From Juglans regia (taxonomy: Eukaryota; Streptophyta; Magnoliopsida; Fagales; Juglandaceae): 64,000 nt of DNA. The translations under genes and the position numbers were made by a program. Location: assembly GCF_001411555.2 (NCBI RefSeq), contig NC_049909.1, positions 2,279,875-2,343,874 on the forward strand, in the 5' to 3' direction. The notes below the pieces were generated by a model that was not told the origin of the DNA, did no database searches, and was given only the letters and a program-made list of their open reading frames with translations. Below are positions 34,400-45,349 of this stretch, in pieces; position 1 is the first letter of the stretch; each line of letters starts with the position of its first letter.

Positions 34400-35968
34400 T
34401 GGCAAGGCTGGGTTCCAGCCTCTGCCTTTGCATGGTAATTCTCATTATTCTCATCATACCTCTTGATTCTCTTAACACCAATGTCCTTTTCCAGCACCCT
34501 CCTTTTACAGCCCCTCTTGTAGTTGGTTCTCAGGGACTGGTTTGAGATGTCAACCAAAGTCTTAGCTTCATTGCCTTCTGTGTGAGAGACTCTTTCTCAC
34601 ACTTTTCTTTTCCATTTTCTTGTATTGTTCTTCAAGTTAACCATAGCAGGTGACTTGTAAGTACCTTTGGCAGGCAGGTTATCTGTTGTCACCCAGTTGC
34701 TAGTGCCCTATTCTTTTGAGCCACTTTGCCCCACAACTGGTGCAATCTCACTATTGTCCAGTCATTCATGAACTCCCACTCCAAATGCGGATCCCATAGG
34801 AGTTTGTTTAATCACATTTACTAAAGGTGTTGTTGTGTCAGGCTCTATTTCCATTCCCATATTAGCCCCCTGTAAATCTTGGAAACCAGTTTTGCCTTCG
34901 GAAGGGGTAGTCTCATGCACGTGCAATGGCTCCATGTTAACTGGGGGTTTCCTTTCGACTTGAGCTTTAAGGGGGGTCCCTAGATAAGAGCCAGAGTAGT
35001 TACCATTTTTCGAGTTCCCTTCTGTTGACGGTTGTACTTTAACACCTCAAGGTCCCTTTTTCTTTTTTTCTACTTGGGGCTTTTCCTGTTTCTGCCGAAA
35101 CCTACTAATTGGCAGCCTGGGTTTTTGGCCCTGCCTCCTCCCTGTCGACTCTGGCCCTACCTCCTTGTTGTTCCCCATGTTGGTGGTTGCCACCGGTGGA
35201 GCCACCGTATCTGCAACTGTAAAAAATATCGGTATCTCTCGGCTGGCCTCACAGCCAAGGGCCAAACTATTTTGGTGCTTCCTCCTCAGCTTGTTGTTCT
35301 GGTCGCAGTCGAGTGCAGTTCTTACCCTTGTGAAAGAGAACTCCACATTGGAAGCAGAAATTTTGAAATCTTTCATATTTTAAGGAAATTCAATGTTGTT
35401 TATCGCTTAACATCATCGATTTCCCTCTCAGCAGAGGTTTAAGTAGATCCACAGCCACCCTCACTCTCATCATAGTCCCCATGCACATCCATCTGCTTCT
35501 ACCCTGATAACATGTCCGATGGAAGCTGCAAATTGTTCCCCAAAATCTTCTATCATAGAGGCTAGTGGAAGATTGTGGAGCTGAACCCGGAAAGATTCAA
35601 AATCAAAATGTAATGCGTTAATGGAAATTGTTCCATCCACTTCTAGCAAAATTAGAAGGTGTCTATCAAAGAACCAGGGACGACCACTTAGGACCTTCTC
35701 TTTGTCTACCAGATTCTGGAACTCAATCAAAAATTATTGTTTTCCCAGCTCCTTAAACTTGACCCACCCTTCCAACCTCCATATTTGAGACATTGTGATC
35801 CTGAAAGCTTCATTGTTAATGCCCTTCTTGGACAGCGTCCTCCCAACAATGCAATGTTCTCCCCTTCTATTCTTCTCCTTTGATATCTCCTGTTTGACAA
35901 GGAAAAGAACTTTCTTCCTTTAATAAGTGTAGTCTCTCCCAATGTTTTGCCAAGTCCTCTGCCTCCAT
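34400..35968 (-). pseudogene. LINE-A ORF1 (DUF4283 plus zinc knuckle)
   Basis: The ATG at 35968 gives MEAEDLAKHWERLHLLKEES, the typical start of plant LINE ORF1. A stop follows soon after. Then comes DUF4283-like sequence, AFRITMSQIWRLEGWVKF and, at 35730-35470, FLIEFQNLVDKEKVLSGRPW, FDRHLLILLE and QLHNLPLASMIEDFGEQFAA. A zinc knuckle CFQCGVLFHKGKNC (CX2CX4HX4C) is readable near 35330-35370. The remainder to 34400 is a low-complexity tail. ORF1 proteins bind LINE RNA. Degenerate. Confidence 0.82.
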
Positions 35969-36110
35969 TAGATCCTAGCACCAAGATGAAAACAAGCTCA
36001 CAGGATGTCAGACGTAAGCCTTTGAACACAAAGGCACTGAAACCTTACACTTTCTGCAGGGAAAGGAAGGCACTCGCTCAAGCTCTGTGCTTTTCACAAC
36101 AAAAAAATTC

Positions 36111-39100
36111 TAAACTAACAAAGGTTGAGCAATTTAATATGGTACCAAATAAAATACTATTAATCCCAAAAGTGCTTGTTGAACCATTCATACAAAAATA
36201 GGGGTCTCAAACCTTGCCCCTTCAAAATATCCATCAAAATGTTGTTCTTAACATAATAACCACCAGATCTTCTAATGGTCCCTATTCTTCTCAAGGATCT
36301 CTTGGAGGTCCTAAAAAAGCTTTAACACTTTGCAAATAAACTTCTCTGTACACTCTAGTTTCTCTACTAATGATGGATCAGCAGATCACTCGGAAGTCTT
36401 CAGGGCTTCCTTGTCTATCAGGGGATCCTCAAGCTTGCATTTCCCACTGCTATCTTCTATCTCTGTCACAACTTACCATTTTAGGGGGAATGGTAGTAGA
36501 AACTACCATAGTGAGATTTCATGAAATCCTAATAAATTAAAACAAAAAAAAATACAAAGATAACATAAACATGTATAAGGTAAGCCATGAGTATGAATGC
36601 ATGAGCATGAACATGTACTTTGACAGAACACACTTTTGTCCCATATAGATTCCTTTTCCAAAAAAAAAACACTGATGTTGTAACCATGCAACAAAGTAAC
36701 AATATAACAAAGTTTAATTTCTTATTAATCTCTTGTAATCTCAATCCACATAACAATGTGGGTGGACACCTCCCAGCTACCCTTAGGAACAGTGGGCTTC
36801 TTGCAAGTTACCACATCATATTGACGGCCCTTTGACCAATTGTGAGTACGTCTTATTCTATATGATACGGCAGACCATCTCTCCCTCATTGTATTTTCTA
36901 TGTGTTGAACCTAGTAGCATTAGGTGCGGCTACTTCCCTTCAGAATCCTTTAAAAATAACCCATTCAAAGTTTGTTTACTGTACTTCGTCAACCTAGGGG
37001 TTACTACTTCAATTTAGGCACTCCAGAGTAGACAGGAGAGTTCCACTAGAATATTCCCCCATCCTAGCGTTGGAGTCGTGAAAAAAATCTTTTTCTTTCC
37101 ATGCACAACCCGAAAACTTGTGACATGTACTTGTGATGAAACAAAGCAACTTTTCAAGTAACTCTATCATGTAATTATACTCAATATGCAAAGAATGCAC
37201 CATGTGACTGAGTTTGAAATAATTAGAACATTCAGATACATATACATGGATATAACACATAAAGACTCAAACATGGCATATATCTTTTTCGAAAGCTTCA
37301 AACATGTCATTTAAACCAAAAATTCTAGTGCCATTTTAGCATAACATGATTATACAAGTGTGTAAACCAATCATAGCATGTAACATTTGAGCATAATCTT
37401 TCATTATGCAATACAAACAACAAGATGCAAATTTCACATAGAGACAAAGTATATTATCCAAGGGCAAGTTAGAGGCTAACTTACAAAGCTTCTATAAAGA
37501 TTTCCAATGATCAAGCAAGCTGAAAGTGTATGTTATAAACTATTAGGTTCGTGAAATAAAAATCCTAATAACCAAGCATATGTCTCGTGTACTAGGATTT
37601 TAATCCTTCAGACCCTATTCGGTTTTGAGGTCCTTCCATCCATTCCATGACTTTTCTCTTGTTTTATGCCTCATTCACATAAATACACGATATAGAAAAT
37701 CCTAGGGCTAAACTGTAATAACACTCCTTTCACTTGGTTGAAACCCTAGTGATTAAGTAACAAGTCATTCTTGTAACCTAAAAAATCCTAATGGCCATGT
37801 GTGCTCCAAGTGTGAAAGACATACTTTTTGTGTGTAAGAACCTCATGGCCGAAAGTTCTTTAAGATGTGCAAGGCACTATAACTTGTGATTTTCTCATGG
37901 GACAACTAGAAAGAAAACTCTCATGGAAACCCTAGTAATGGCCAAATATGACTTAGCTCTACAAAGGGTCCCTTCTCAAACATTTTGGCATCAAAGATTT
38001 AGGCTCTTATAAAAGAAAACCCTAGGAAAAACTATACTCAGTTAGATGTAAGCATGGTTGCCCTTCATGGTCGAACACAACCTCACTTCTTCCCATACCT
38101 GAAACTTCAAGACTTCATTCCTATTGTGCTTTTTCGTGATGTGCACTTGGTAAAGAGTAGGGTTGAGCTTTCTTACCGTACTAATCTCCACTTGGGACAT
38201 CTTGAATCTTTTCTTCCTTTTGCTACACAAGATTGGTGTTTGGGTGGGGAGAAAATGGTGTTTGGTTCTCTTAGGGTGGGCGAGAAAAGGGGAGAGGAGA
38301 GGAGAGAAATCTGAAAATACAAAAATGACCTTTGATCTACCCTCTCTCATGTGTATGGGCACTGGCCATTAATGGCCTTATTTATACTCTCTCTTGCTCT
38401 TACTTATTTTCTCTCCTATTATCACTTATTTTTGGAAAATGAAGAGCCTCAAGAAGCCTACCTGCATAGACGCCAAGTGGCCCTTTGTGCTTTGGCCGAA
38501 AATCTCTCCAGCTACACTTTAATCATTACCTCTCTTAGAACTCACAAGTTGCATTGCATGGAGGACAAGTGGCTCATTATTGCTTGTTGGCCGAAACCCT
38601 AGTTCTCCTTCCCTTTTTTAAATTCTTCTAGAACCCTTACTCTAGCTTGCATTAAGGCCATGTGGCGTTTTCTTCTTAGAAAACTGAAAACCTCCTCTTA
38701 TGTCCCTCATGATTGCATGTTTGAAACCCTAAGTCCTCATGCATGGTTGACAAGTGGAGTGTTCCTTGCCCAAATCGAGAATGACTCTTCCTTTCGCTCG
38801 TCATTTTTCTTCTAGAAACTTCAAAACCCATCTTGCATGCTTGTCAAGTGGCATGTACCCTTAGGAAAGCAAAACTCCCTTCATGATTGCACCTTCTAGA
38901 AGTCCTAAGGTTCCTATGCATGAATGCCAAGTGGCAAGAGTGGAGGAGGTGGCAAGTGCCTCCTTAAATTTGAGCCGTAATACCTTTTGCATGCTTGCCA
39001 ATTGGCGTGTCCCTTGGCAAAACCAAACCCCCATTTCCTCCTGTGTCTAATTATTGCCTCTTGGAAACCCAAAGGTTTCCCTCATGCTTGGCACCACGTG

Positions 39101-39340
39101 GTGCCTCCATCATCTTCTAGAAACCCTAATAGGCTTTCCCAAGCCTTTTTCTCCATGGTGGCCAAATCATTGGGCCTAGGGCCTTCCCTTGGTACTTGGG
39201 TGCCTACTCACTAACCATCAAAAGACAAGATCCATCTTACCTCACAAGGTTATAAGTTTTATGGCGATGGGCCTATATTTACTTAGGTCCAAATAGAACT
39301 AATTCTAAACCATAAGGCCCTAGCTTGGATAGGGGTGTCA
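36111..39340 (-). repeat. Tekay 3' LTR, main part
   Basis: On the minus strand it starts TGACACCCCTATCC at 39340, right after the pol region. A block near 36520 (minus: ATCTCACTATGGTAG with ACTACCATTCCCCCTAAAATGG) matches in layout the block near 17655-17690 of the solo LTR, supporting the LTR call. It contains degenerate ~90-bp repeats at 38460-39110. No gene; the ORFs between 36330 and 39214 are short and unrecognised. Confidence 0.7.
38460..39110 (-). repeat. Degenerate ~90-bp repeats with a CAAGTGGC core
   Basis: A core like TGCATGCTTGCCAAGTGGC recurs near 38465, 38560, 38650, 38740, 38835, 38915, 38985 and 39085, at 70-100 bp spacing, with TTCTAGAA-CCTA words between copies. Strongly diverged. 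It lies within the Tekay LTR. Confidence 0.6.
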
Positions 39341-42130
39341 CATCAAGCTGGGTTGTAAAGGTATACTCTTTGGGTCTACGACTGCTGGTGTCTAATCCCC
39401 AAATCTCTTCTTCAGTGAGGACACGTGGAATACAATATGGATTCCATGGAACTTAGTTGTAACTCTAGATGGTGCGCAACTACTCCCACTTTTTTCATTA
39501 TTTCGTAAGGTCCCATGTATCTTGAACTTAACTTTCCTTTCACGCCGAATCAGCTCACTTCTCTCATAAGAGACACTTTCACAAACCCAATCTTTGACTT
39601 CAAAATCTAGATTTCATCTTCTGTTGTCAGCGTAGCTCTTATGCCTACTCTACACCGTCTTCATCCTTTCCCTTATCATTAACACTTAGTCATTAATCTC
39701 CTGCAGAATTTCCAGTCTAATCACCTTATTTTTTCCTACTTCGTCCCAATATAACGGGGATCTACACTTTTTGCCAAAACAAAGCTTAATAGGGCGCCAT
39801 CTAAATGGTGGCCTAGAAGGTGTTGTCGTAAGCGAACTCTACCAAAGGTAGCTACTTCTTCCAATTTCCTTCGTGCTCCAGGATACAGGCCTTAAACATG
39901 TTTTCCAGAGTCTTTATCTTCCTTTCAGTCTATCCATCTATCTGAGGATGATAGGCATTGTTGCCCATCAAACTCTGCCAAAACCAAGACATGAGACGAG
40001 GGTCTATGTCTGACACGATCTTCCTTGGTACTCCATGCAGTTTGATGATCTCTGTCACATAAATCCTTGCCAATCTTTCTAAGGAACCGTACTTGATAGG
40101 AATGAAGTGGACGCTCTTAGGTAAAGGGTCAAGTATCACCCAGATAATGTTATTCCCAACTGCAGTTCTTAAAAAACCCACCACAAAATCCATTGAGACA
40201 TCTTTCCACTTCCGTTCTGGGATTGACAGTGGCTACAAACACCTGCCAGCTTCTAATGTTCTAGTTTAACAAGCCTGCAGACTGAACACTTGTTCACAAA
40301 CTCTGCCACATCTTTTTTCATTCTTTTCCACTATAAATGATGTTTCACAACCTGGTAAATCTTTCTATTGCCAAGATGGAATGTATAGCGAGTGTTATAA
40401 GCTTATCTTAAAGCCCTATCTCTCAATTCCTAGTCAACAGAAATCACCCTTCGATCCTTGAAATACAAAGTCTGTTTTCTCCGACATATAAGTCTTTTGG
40501 CCCTTCAGGCTTCTTAATTTTTCTGATGATTTCTAATAGCTTGTTCTCTTCCCTTCAATGATTCTTCAGTTCTTCCCTATCTAACGGACAAACTTGTGTA
40601 CTGAGGTCAAAAAGACTTCTTAACTACAGTCTCCAATCAACAGTTTCCTCATACTACTTAAAAAAGATCTCACTTCTGCTTATGAAGTAGACGAATCTCC
40701 AGCTCTACTCTTGCGACTTAGTGCATCTACCACCATATTGGCCTTCCCAAGTTGGTACTTTACGTGACATAGTCACTAATTGACTCCAACCATCTCCTCT
40801 GCCTCATATTCATGTACTTATGCTCAAACAAATACTTAAGGCTTTTGTGATCCATAAAGACCTCACACTTTTCACCATACAAGTAGTGTCTCCAAATCTT
40901 CAAAGCAAAAACTACTACAGCTAGCTCCAAATCATGAGTAGGATAATTCTACTCATGGTCCTTCAATTAACGTGAAGCATAGGTAACTGCCCTTTCTTCC
41001 TGCATCAACACACATCGAAGTCCTACTTTGGTTGCGTCACTATACACCACAAAAAACTTATGAGGCTCTGGCAATATAAGTACCAGTGCTATTATAAGTC
41101 TTTTCTTCAACTCAAGGAAACTCGCCTTGCACTTATCACTCCATTCACCTTTTTCTTGGTTAGGGCGATAAGTGGGCTAGACAAACTAGAAAATCCTTCC
41201 ATGAACCTCTGTAATAACCAGCCAGTCCCAAGAAACTGTGAATCTTCTGTACACATGTCTGCCTCTACCAATCCATCACTACTTCAATCTTACTGGAGTC
41301 TACTGCTGCTACTCCACTAGAAATCAAATGAGCCAGAAACTTCACTTCATGAAGCTAGAACTCGCACTTACTGAGTTTGGCATACAACTCTTAATCTCTG
41401 AGTAAGGTCGGCTCGCCATACAGAGGTGATTTCTATGCTCTTCTCTTTTTGAGTAAATCAGAATGTCATCGATGAACATAACAACAAAACTATCCATATA
41501 AGGTCTGAATTTCTTGTTCATCATGTTCGTGAATGCGGTTGGAGCATTAGTTAACCCGAAATGCATCACCAAAAGCTTGTCATGGTCATACCTTGTCCTA
41601 AAGGCAGTCTTCAGCACATCCTGCTCTTTAACCTTCAACTAATGATATCTAGGTCGCAGATTGATTTTTGAAAATACTAATACTCCTTGCAATTGATCTA
41701 ATAGGTCATTGATTCGAGGTAACGGATACTTGTTCTTTATTACCACCTTGTTCAACTCCCTAAAATCAATGCACATCCCATGGTCTTTCTTCTTCATGAA
41801 CAACATAGTTGCACCGCATGCCGAAGAACTATGAAGAATAAATCTCTTTTCTATCAGCTCCTCCAACTGCACCTTGAACTTTTTCAACTCTACTAGATTG
41901 CCTATGCGTTAGAGCCGTTGTAGGTTCCAACACTATTACGAACTTTGTTTCTCTTTCTAGTGGTAATCCAGGTAACTCATAAGCAAAAACTTCAGGAAAG
42001 TTTTCAACCACAGGTATCCCACAAACTTCTTCATTACCAATAGACTTATTTATGATTATTGCTAGAAACATTGAGGCACTCGATGCACCTCCTGGCTTGT
42101 AAACTCGAAATCATTGGAGGGTTGGCCTTA
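39341..42130 (-). pseudogene. Tekay-type chromovirus pol (RT, RNase H, integrase)
   Basis: Minus-strand order: end of protease/linker (42071-41890, with ENFPEVFAYELPGLPLERET), RT (41887-41342; [53 protein letters not shown] and the catalytic box [11 protein letters not shown]), RNase H (about 41320-40700; [47 protein letters not shown]), integrase (about 40330-39800; MDFVVGFLRTAVGNNIIWVI, LARIYVTEIIKLHGVPRKIV, SDIDPRLMSWFWQSL). The wording fits chromoviruses of the Tekay type. A chromodomain should follow integrase; only traces (LQLSSMESILYS) are seen before 39360. Many stops; inactive. Confidence 0.88.
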
Positions 42131-42165
42131 ACCAACTTTCATGCATAACTAACCCTATCTTCATT

Positions 42166-44372
42166 TAGGGGTTTAGCTAAAGATGAAGTTCCCGACTGCC
42201 ACAGGAGTGGGTGAGATCCACAGCGAGCAAGTCTTGGCACGTGAATATTATGTGCAAGAACGAAAGATGACAAAGGGCGGGATCCACGTGATAGACCCCC
42301 CCCACCCCGACGGGCGGAGTACATCATAGTGGAGGAAGAAATCAAGGACAAGCAGGCTCTTAGACAAGTAGAGCCAAACAAACCACTCGAGCTGGCTCCC
42401 CTAGACCCAAGTCGCCCCAAGGCCACAACCAAGACTGGTAGCAGAATGGTGCCTGACATGCGATGAACAATGAAAAAACTCCTCGCGAAACACTTGGATG
42501 TGCTTTGTTGGGGCCACGAGGACATGCCTGGGATTGATCCCAACATCATCCCACACCAACTGTGTGGATCCGGAAGCCAAGAAGATCAGGCAGAAAAGAC
42601 ATAGTTTTAGCGCCAAGAAGTGCACCGCCATCACGGAAGAAAGACAATGTTATGCTAGTCAAGAAAGACAACAGCAAGCGGAGAATATGTGTTGATTCCA
42701 CTAATTTGAATAAAGCCTGCCCCAAGGATAGCTTCCCTTTCCACCGGATCAACCTGATAGTAGACTTTACCGCGGGTCATCGCATGCTTAGTTTTATGGA
42801 TGCCTACTCAGGGTACAACCAGATCCGCATTAGCCCCGACGACGAGGAGAAAATATCATTCATAACGAATAGGAGATTGTACTACTACACGGCCATGCCT
42901 TTCGGCTTGAGAAATGCAGGGCCACCTACCAGTGGTTAGTCAACCACATGTTCAAAGAACACATAACGAGGAACATGGAGGTTTATGTGGACGACCTACT
43001 TGTGAAGAGCAGGACCCCTAAATAACATTTAGCCAACCTACGCGTGGCCTTCGTAGCACTAAGGCACTACTAGATGAAGCTTAACCCGACAAAGTACCTT
43101 TCTAGTCCTCCTCTGCTCAGTCAAGTGAACCAAGATAAGTCTTAAGCCTGTATTTGTCTGTTTCCCCGTACGCAGTCTCCACGGCTTTAGTGCGAGACTT
43201 GAAGGGCACCCAGAAACAAGTATGCTGCACTAGCCATGCTTTTTGGGGAGCAGAAGTGAGATACCCTTGCATGGAACAGCTTGCCTTCACCTTTATAATG
43301 ACCGCACGCCGACTTAGACTGTACTTCCAAGTGCACCCAATACAAGTCCAGACTGAAGCCCCCTTGAAGAAGATTATGTAGTGACTAGACATCTCAGGTC
43401 GATTAATGAGCTAGGCAGTAAAGCTGAGTGAGTTTGATATTGAGTACGTCCCTAGAAACGATGTTAAAGGGCAAGTATTGGCAAACTTCATCGTAAAGCT
43501 CACTGGCTTCCCAGAAGAGATCCGAGATTCACCCTTCATGAAGTCGTAGCAGGTCTTCGTCGATGGCTCATCCTGCCAAGCTAAAGGGGGAGTGGGAAGC
43601 CATGTTGTTACCGATGCTGGAGAAGAGCACGACTATGCCATCAAACAAAGAGTAACATCACCCGGTTCCTGTGGAAGGCGGTCGTGTGCAGATTCAGCAT
43701 CCCACGTTTTATTATATTGGACAACGGAAGATAGTTCAACTATGACCATTACCATGGCCGGTGCATGGACTTGGAGATCAAATTCAAGTATTCATCCCCG
43801 GGACACCCACAACTAACTAGCGAGTCGAGGCGACCAACAAGACATTACTTGAGATCCTTAAGAAGAGCTCATCGACAAGAAAGGGGCCTAGGTAGAAGAG
43901 CTTCCAGGGGTATTGTTGGCCTACCAAACCAAAATCGAGACTTCGACAGGTGAAACTCCCTGCACCCCACCTACGGACATGAGGTGGTAGCACCCGTTGA
44001 AGTAGGAATGCCCACGTACAGGGTTCAGCACTTTGATCAAGATTCCAATAATGCAAAGCTAGAAGAAGAGTTTGACTTGTTGGAAGAAAGAAGATGATTA
44101 AAGGCAAAGATAAGGACCACGATCAACAAAAGGAAGGTCGAACGCTGCTTCAACCAGTGAGTCCAACCAAGATCCTTCAAAGTAGGGAGATCTAGTGCTG
44201 AGACAGATAAGGACGACTATTCGAGACTAAGGGATGCTAGGGCCACAATGGGAAGGTCCCTACGTGGTCACTGGCAACAACCGCTTGGGCTTTTATCTGC
44301 TCAAAGATTCACAGGGAAAGGACCTAATGCACCATGGAAAGCCGAACACTTGCGAAAATCCTTTTGTTAAAA
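42166..44372 (+). pseudogene. Tat-2 pol (RT, two RNase H regions, integrase), 5'-truncated
   Basis: Begins abruptly with KFPTATGVGEIHSEQVLARE, the protease-RT linker typical of Tat elements; gag and protease are missing. RT: RICVDSTNLNKACPKDSFPF, FMDAYSGYNQIRISPDDEEK, MPFGLRNAG and, in another frame, NMEVYVDDLLVKS. The first RNase H ends AVKLSEFDIEYVPRNDVKGQ (about 43420-43500). A second RNase H start, QVFVDGSSCQAKGGVGSHVV, follows (about 43550-43650), matching the extra RNase H known in Tat elements. It is then cut by a deletion into integrase pieces (FLWKAVVCRFSIPRFIILDN, LEIKFKYSSPGHPQ). The end is readable to about 44370. Many frameshifts. Confidence 0.85.
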
Positions 44373-44436
44373 GTGTAAGCTATGTTTTATCTCAATAATA
44401 TATAAATATGAATGAAAGTGTAATTGTCTCCAAGGA

Positions 44437-44975
44437 ATGTGTTCTGTCTCATCCCAACCGTCCTCCCTCACAACTATGAGGCTGAACGAGTCGAGTCCAG
44501 TCTTACGAACTGCTCGACCTCTGCTACGTCAACAAGGCGAGTCTAGTCTTATGAACTGCTCGACCTCCTTCACGTCTACGAGGGTCAACGAGACTAGTCC
44601 AGTCTTACAAATTTCTCTACCTCCATTATGTCAACAAGTGAGTCCAGTCTTACAAATTGTTTGACCTCCCTCACGTCTACAAGGTCAACGAGGCGAGTCC
44701 AGTCTTATGAGTTGTTTGACCTCCCTCGCGTCTACAAGGGTCAACGAGGCGAGTCCAGTCTTACGAGCTGCTTGACCTCCCTCATGTCTACGAGAGTCAA
44801 TGAGGCGAGTCTAGTCTTATGAGCTGTTGGGTCTAATCCTACGAGATGCTCTACCTCCACTATGTCAACAAGGCGAGTCCACTCTTACGAACTGCTTGAC
44901 CCCCCACGCATCTACAAGGGTCAACGAGGCAAGTCCAGTCTTATGAACTGCTTGACCCCCCTTACGTCGGCAAGG
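44437..44975 (+). repeat. Tandem repeat in Tat-2 3' UTR (~45-60-bp units)
   Basis: A unit GGCGAGTCCAGTCTTACGA followed by ACTGCTTGACCTCCCTCACG and TCTACAAGGGTCAACGA occurs about nine times (starts near 44493, 44539, 44595, 44640, 44697, 44752, 44806, 44876 and 44936). Spacing varies by internal deletion. It sits directly after pol, in the same place as the unrelated 276-bp repeat of Tat-1. The ORFs at 44437-44822 come from the repeat. Confidence 0.88.
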
Positions 44976-45349
44976 TGATTCAGTTTTGCAAATTTCACAC
45001 TTGTGAATGGGGATTATTTATGCTAACCAGTTTTGCTTCTGTGGCATGGTTAAGCGTCTACTACTTTCCTCCCCTTAAGAGTCAAAGAGGCAGGGTAGGT
45101 TTCCAGACAGCCCTAGCTTTAACGCTTAATCTATTGCGCACTCTGATAAACAAAGCAAAGAAAAGGGAACATAGGGAAAAATAAGGCCAAAGACACACAA
45201 AGAAAGAATGGCTTCCATTATGTCATAGAATATACAATGTTTTTATGGCACAAGGAATAAAGAAAAAGATGTACAAAAAAAAATTGCAAGATCAGCCAAC
45301 GCGTTCATCAAGGAAGGCATTGGCATTAGATCCTTGCTCACAATAAAAC

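Larger units (their letters stand above)
8260..36094 (-). mobile_element. LINE-A, near full-length L1-type LINE split by Athila
   Basis: Minus-strand non-LTR retrotransposon. The 3' poly(A) appears as a T-run at 8260-8267, and the 5' end is at 36094. Flanking 16-bp target duplications match at 13 of 16 positions: CACAGCAGAAAAACTC (8244-8259) and CACAACAAAAAAATTC (36095-36110). Without the Athila insert the element is about 5.97 kb, a normal full length. Order: 5' UTR of ~126 bp, ORF1 (from 35968), ORF2 with endonuclease (from 34393), reverse transcriptase, zinc-binding region, RNase H, then a short 3' UTR. Many stops and frameshifts make it inactive. It inserted into the Tekay LTR, in the same orientation. 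Confidence 0.85.
8109..42130 (-). mobile_element. Tekay-type chromovirus (5'-truncated), host of the nested stack
   Basis: Reading the minus strand: pol remnants (42130-39341), then a 3' LTR starting TGACACCCCTATCC at 39340. The LTR runs to 36111, is interrupted by LINE-A, and resumes at 8243 to end GGGTCATCACA at 8109. The piece 8243-8109 aligns by eye with the last ~130 bp of the solo LTR ending at 18101: both have a CATGAACG-GGGG block and end in a TCACA motif. This shows that the two LTR parts belong together. The 5' LTR, gag and most of the protease are missing; pol ends abruptly near 42130 where Tat-2 sequence begins. The target duplication therefore cannot be checked. LTR length without the insert is about 3.4 kb. 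Confidence 0.75.
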
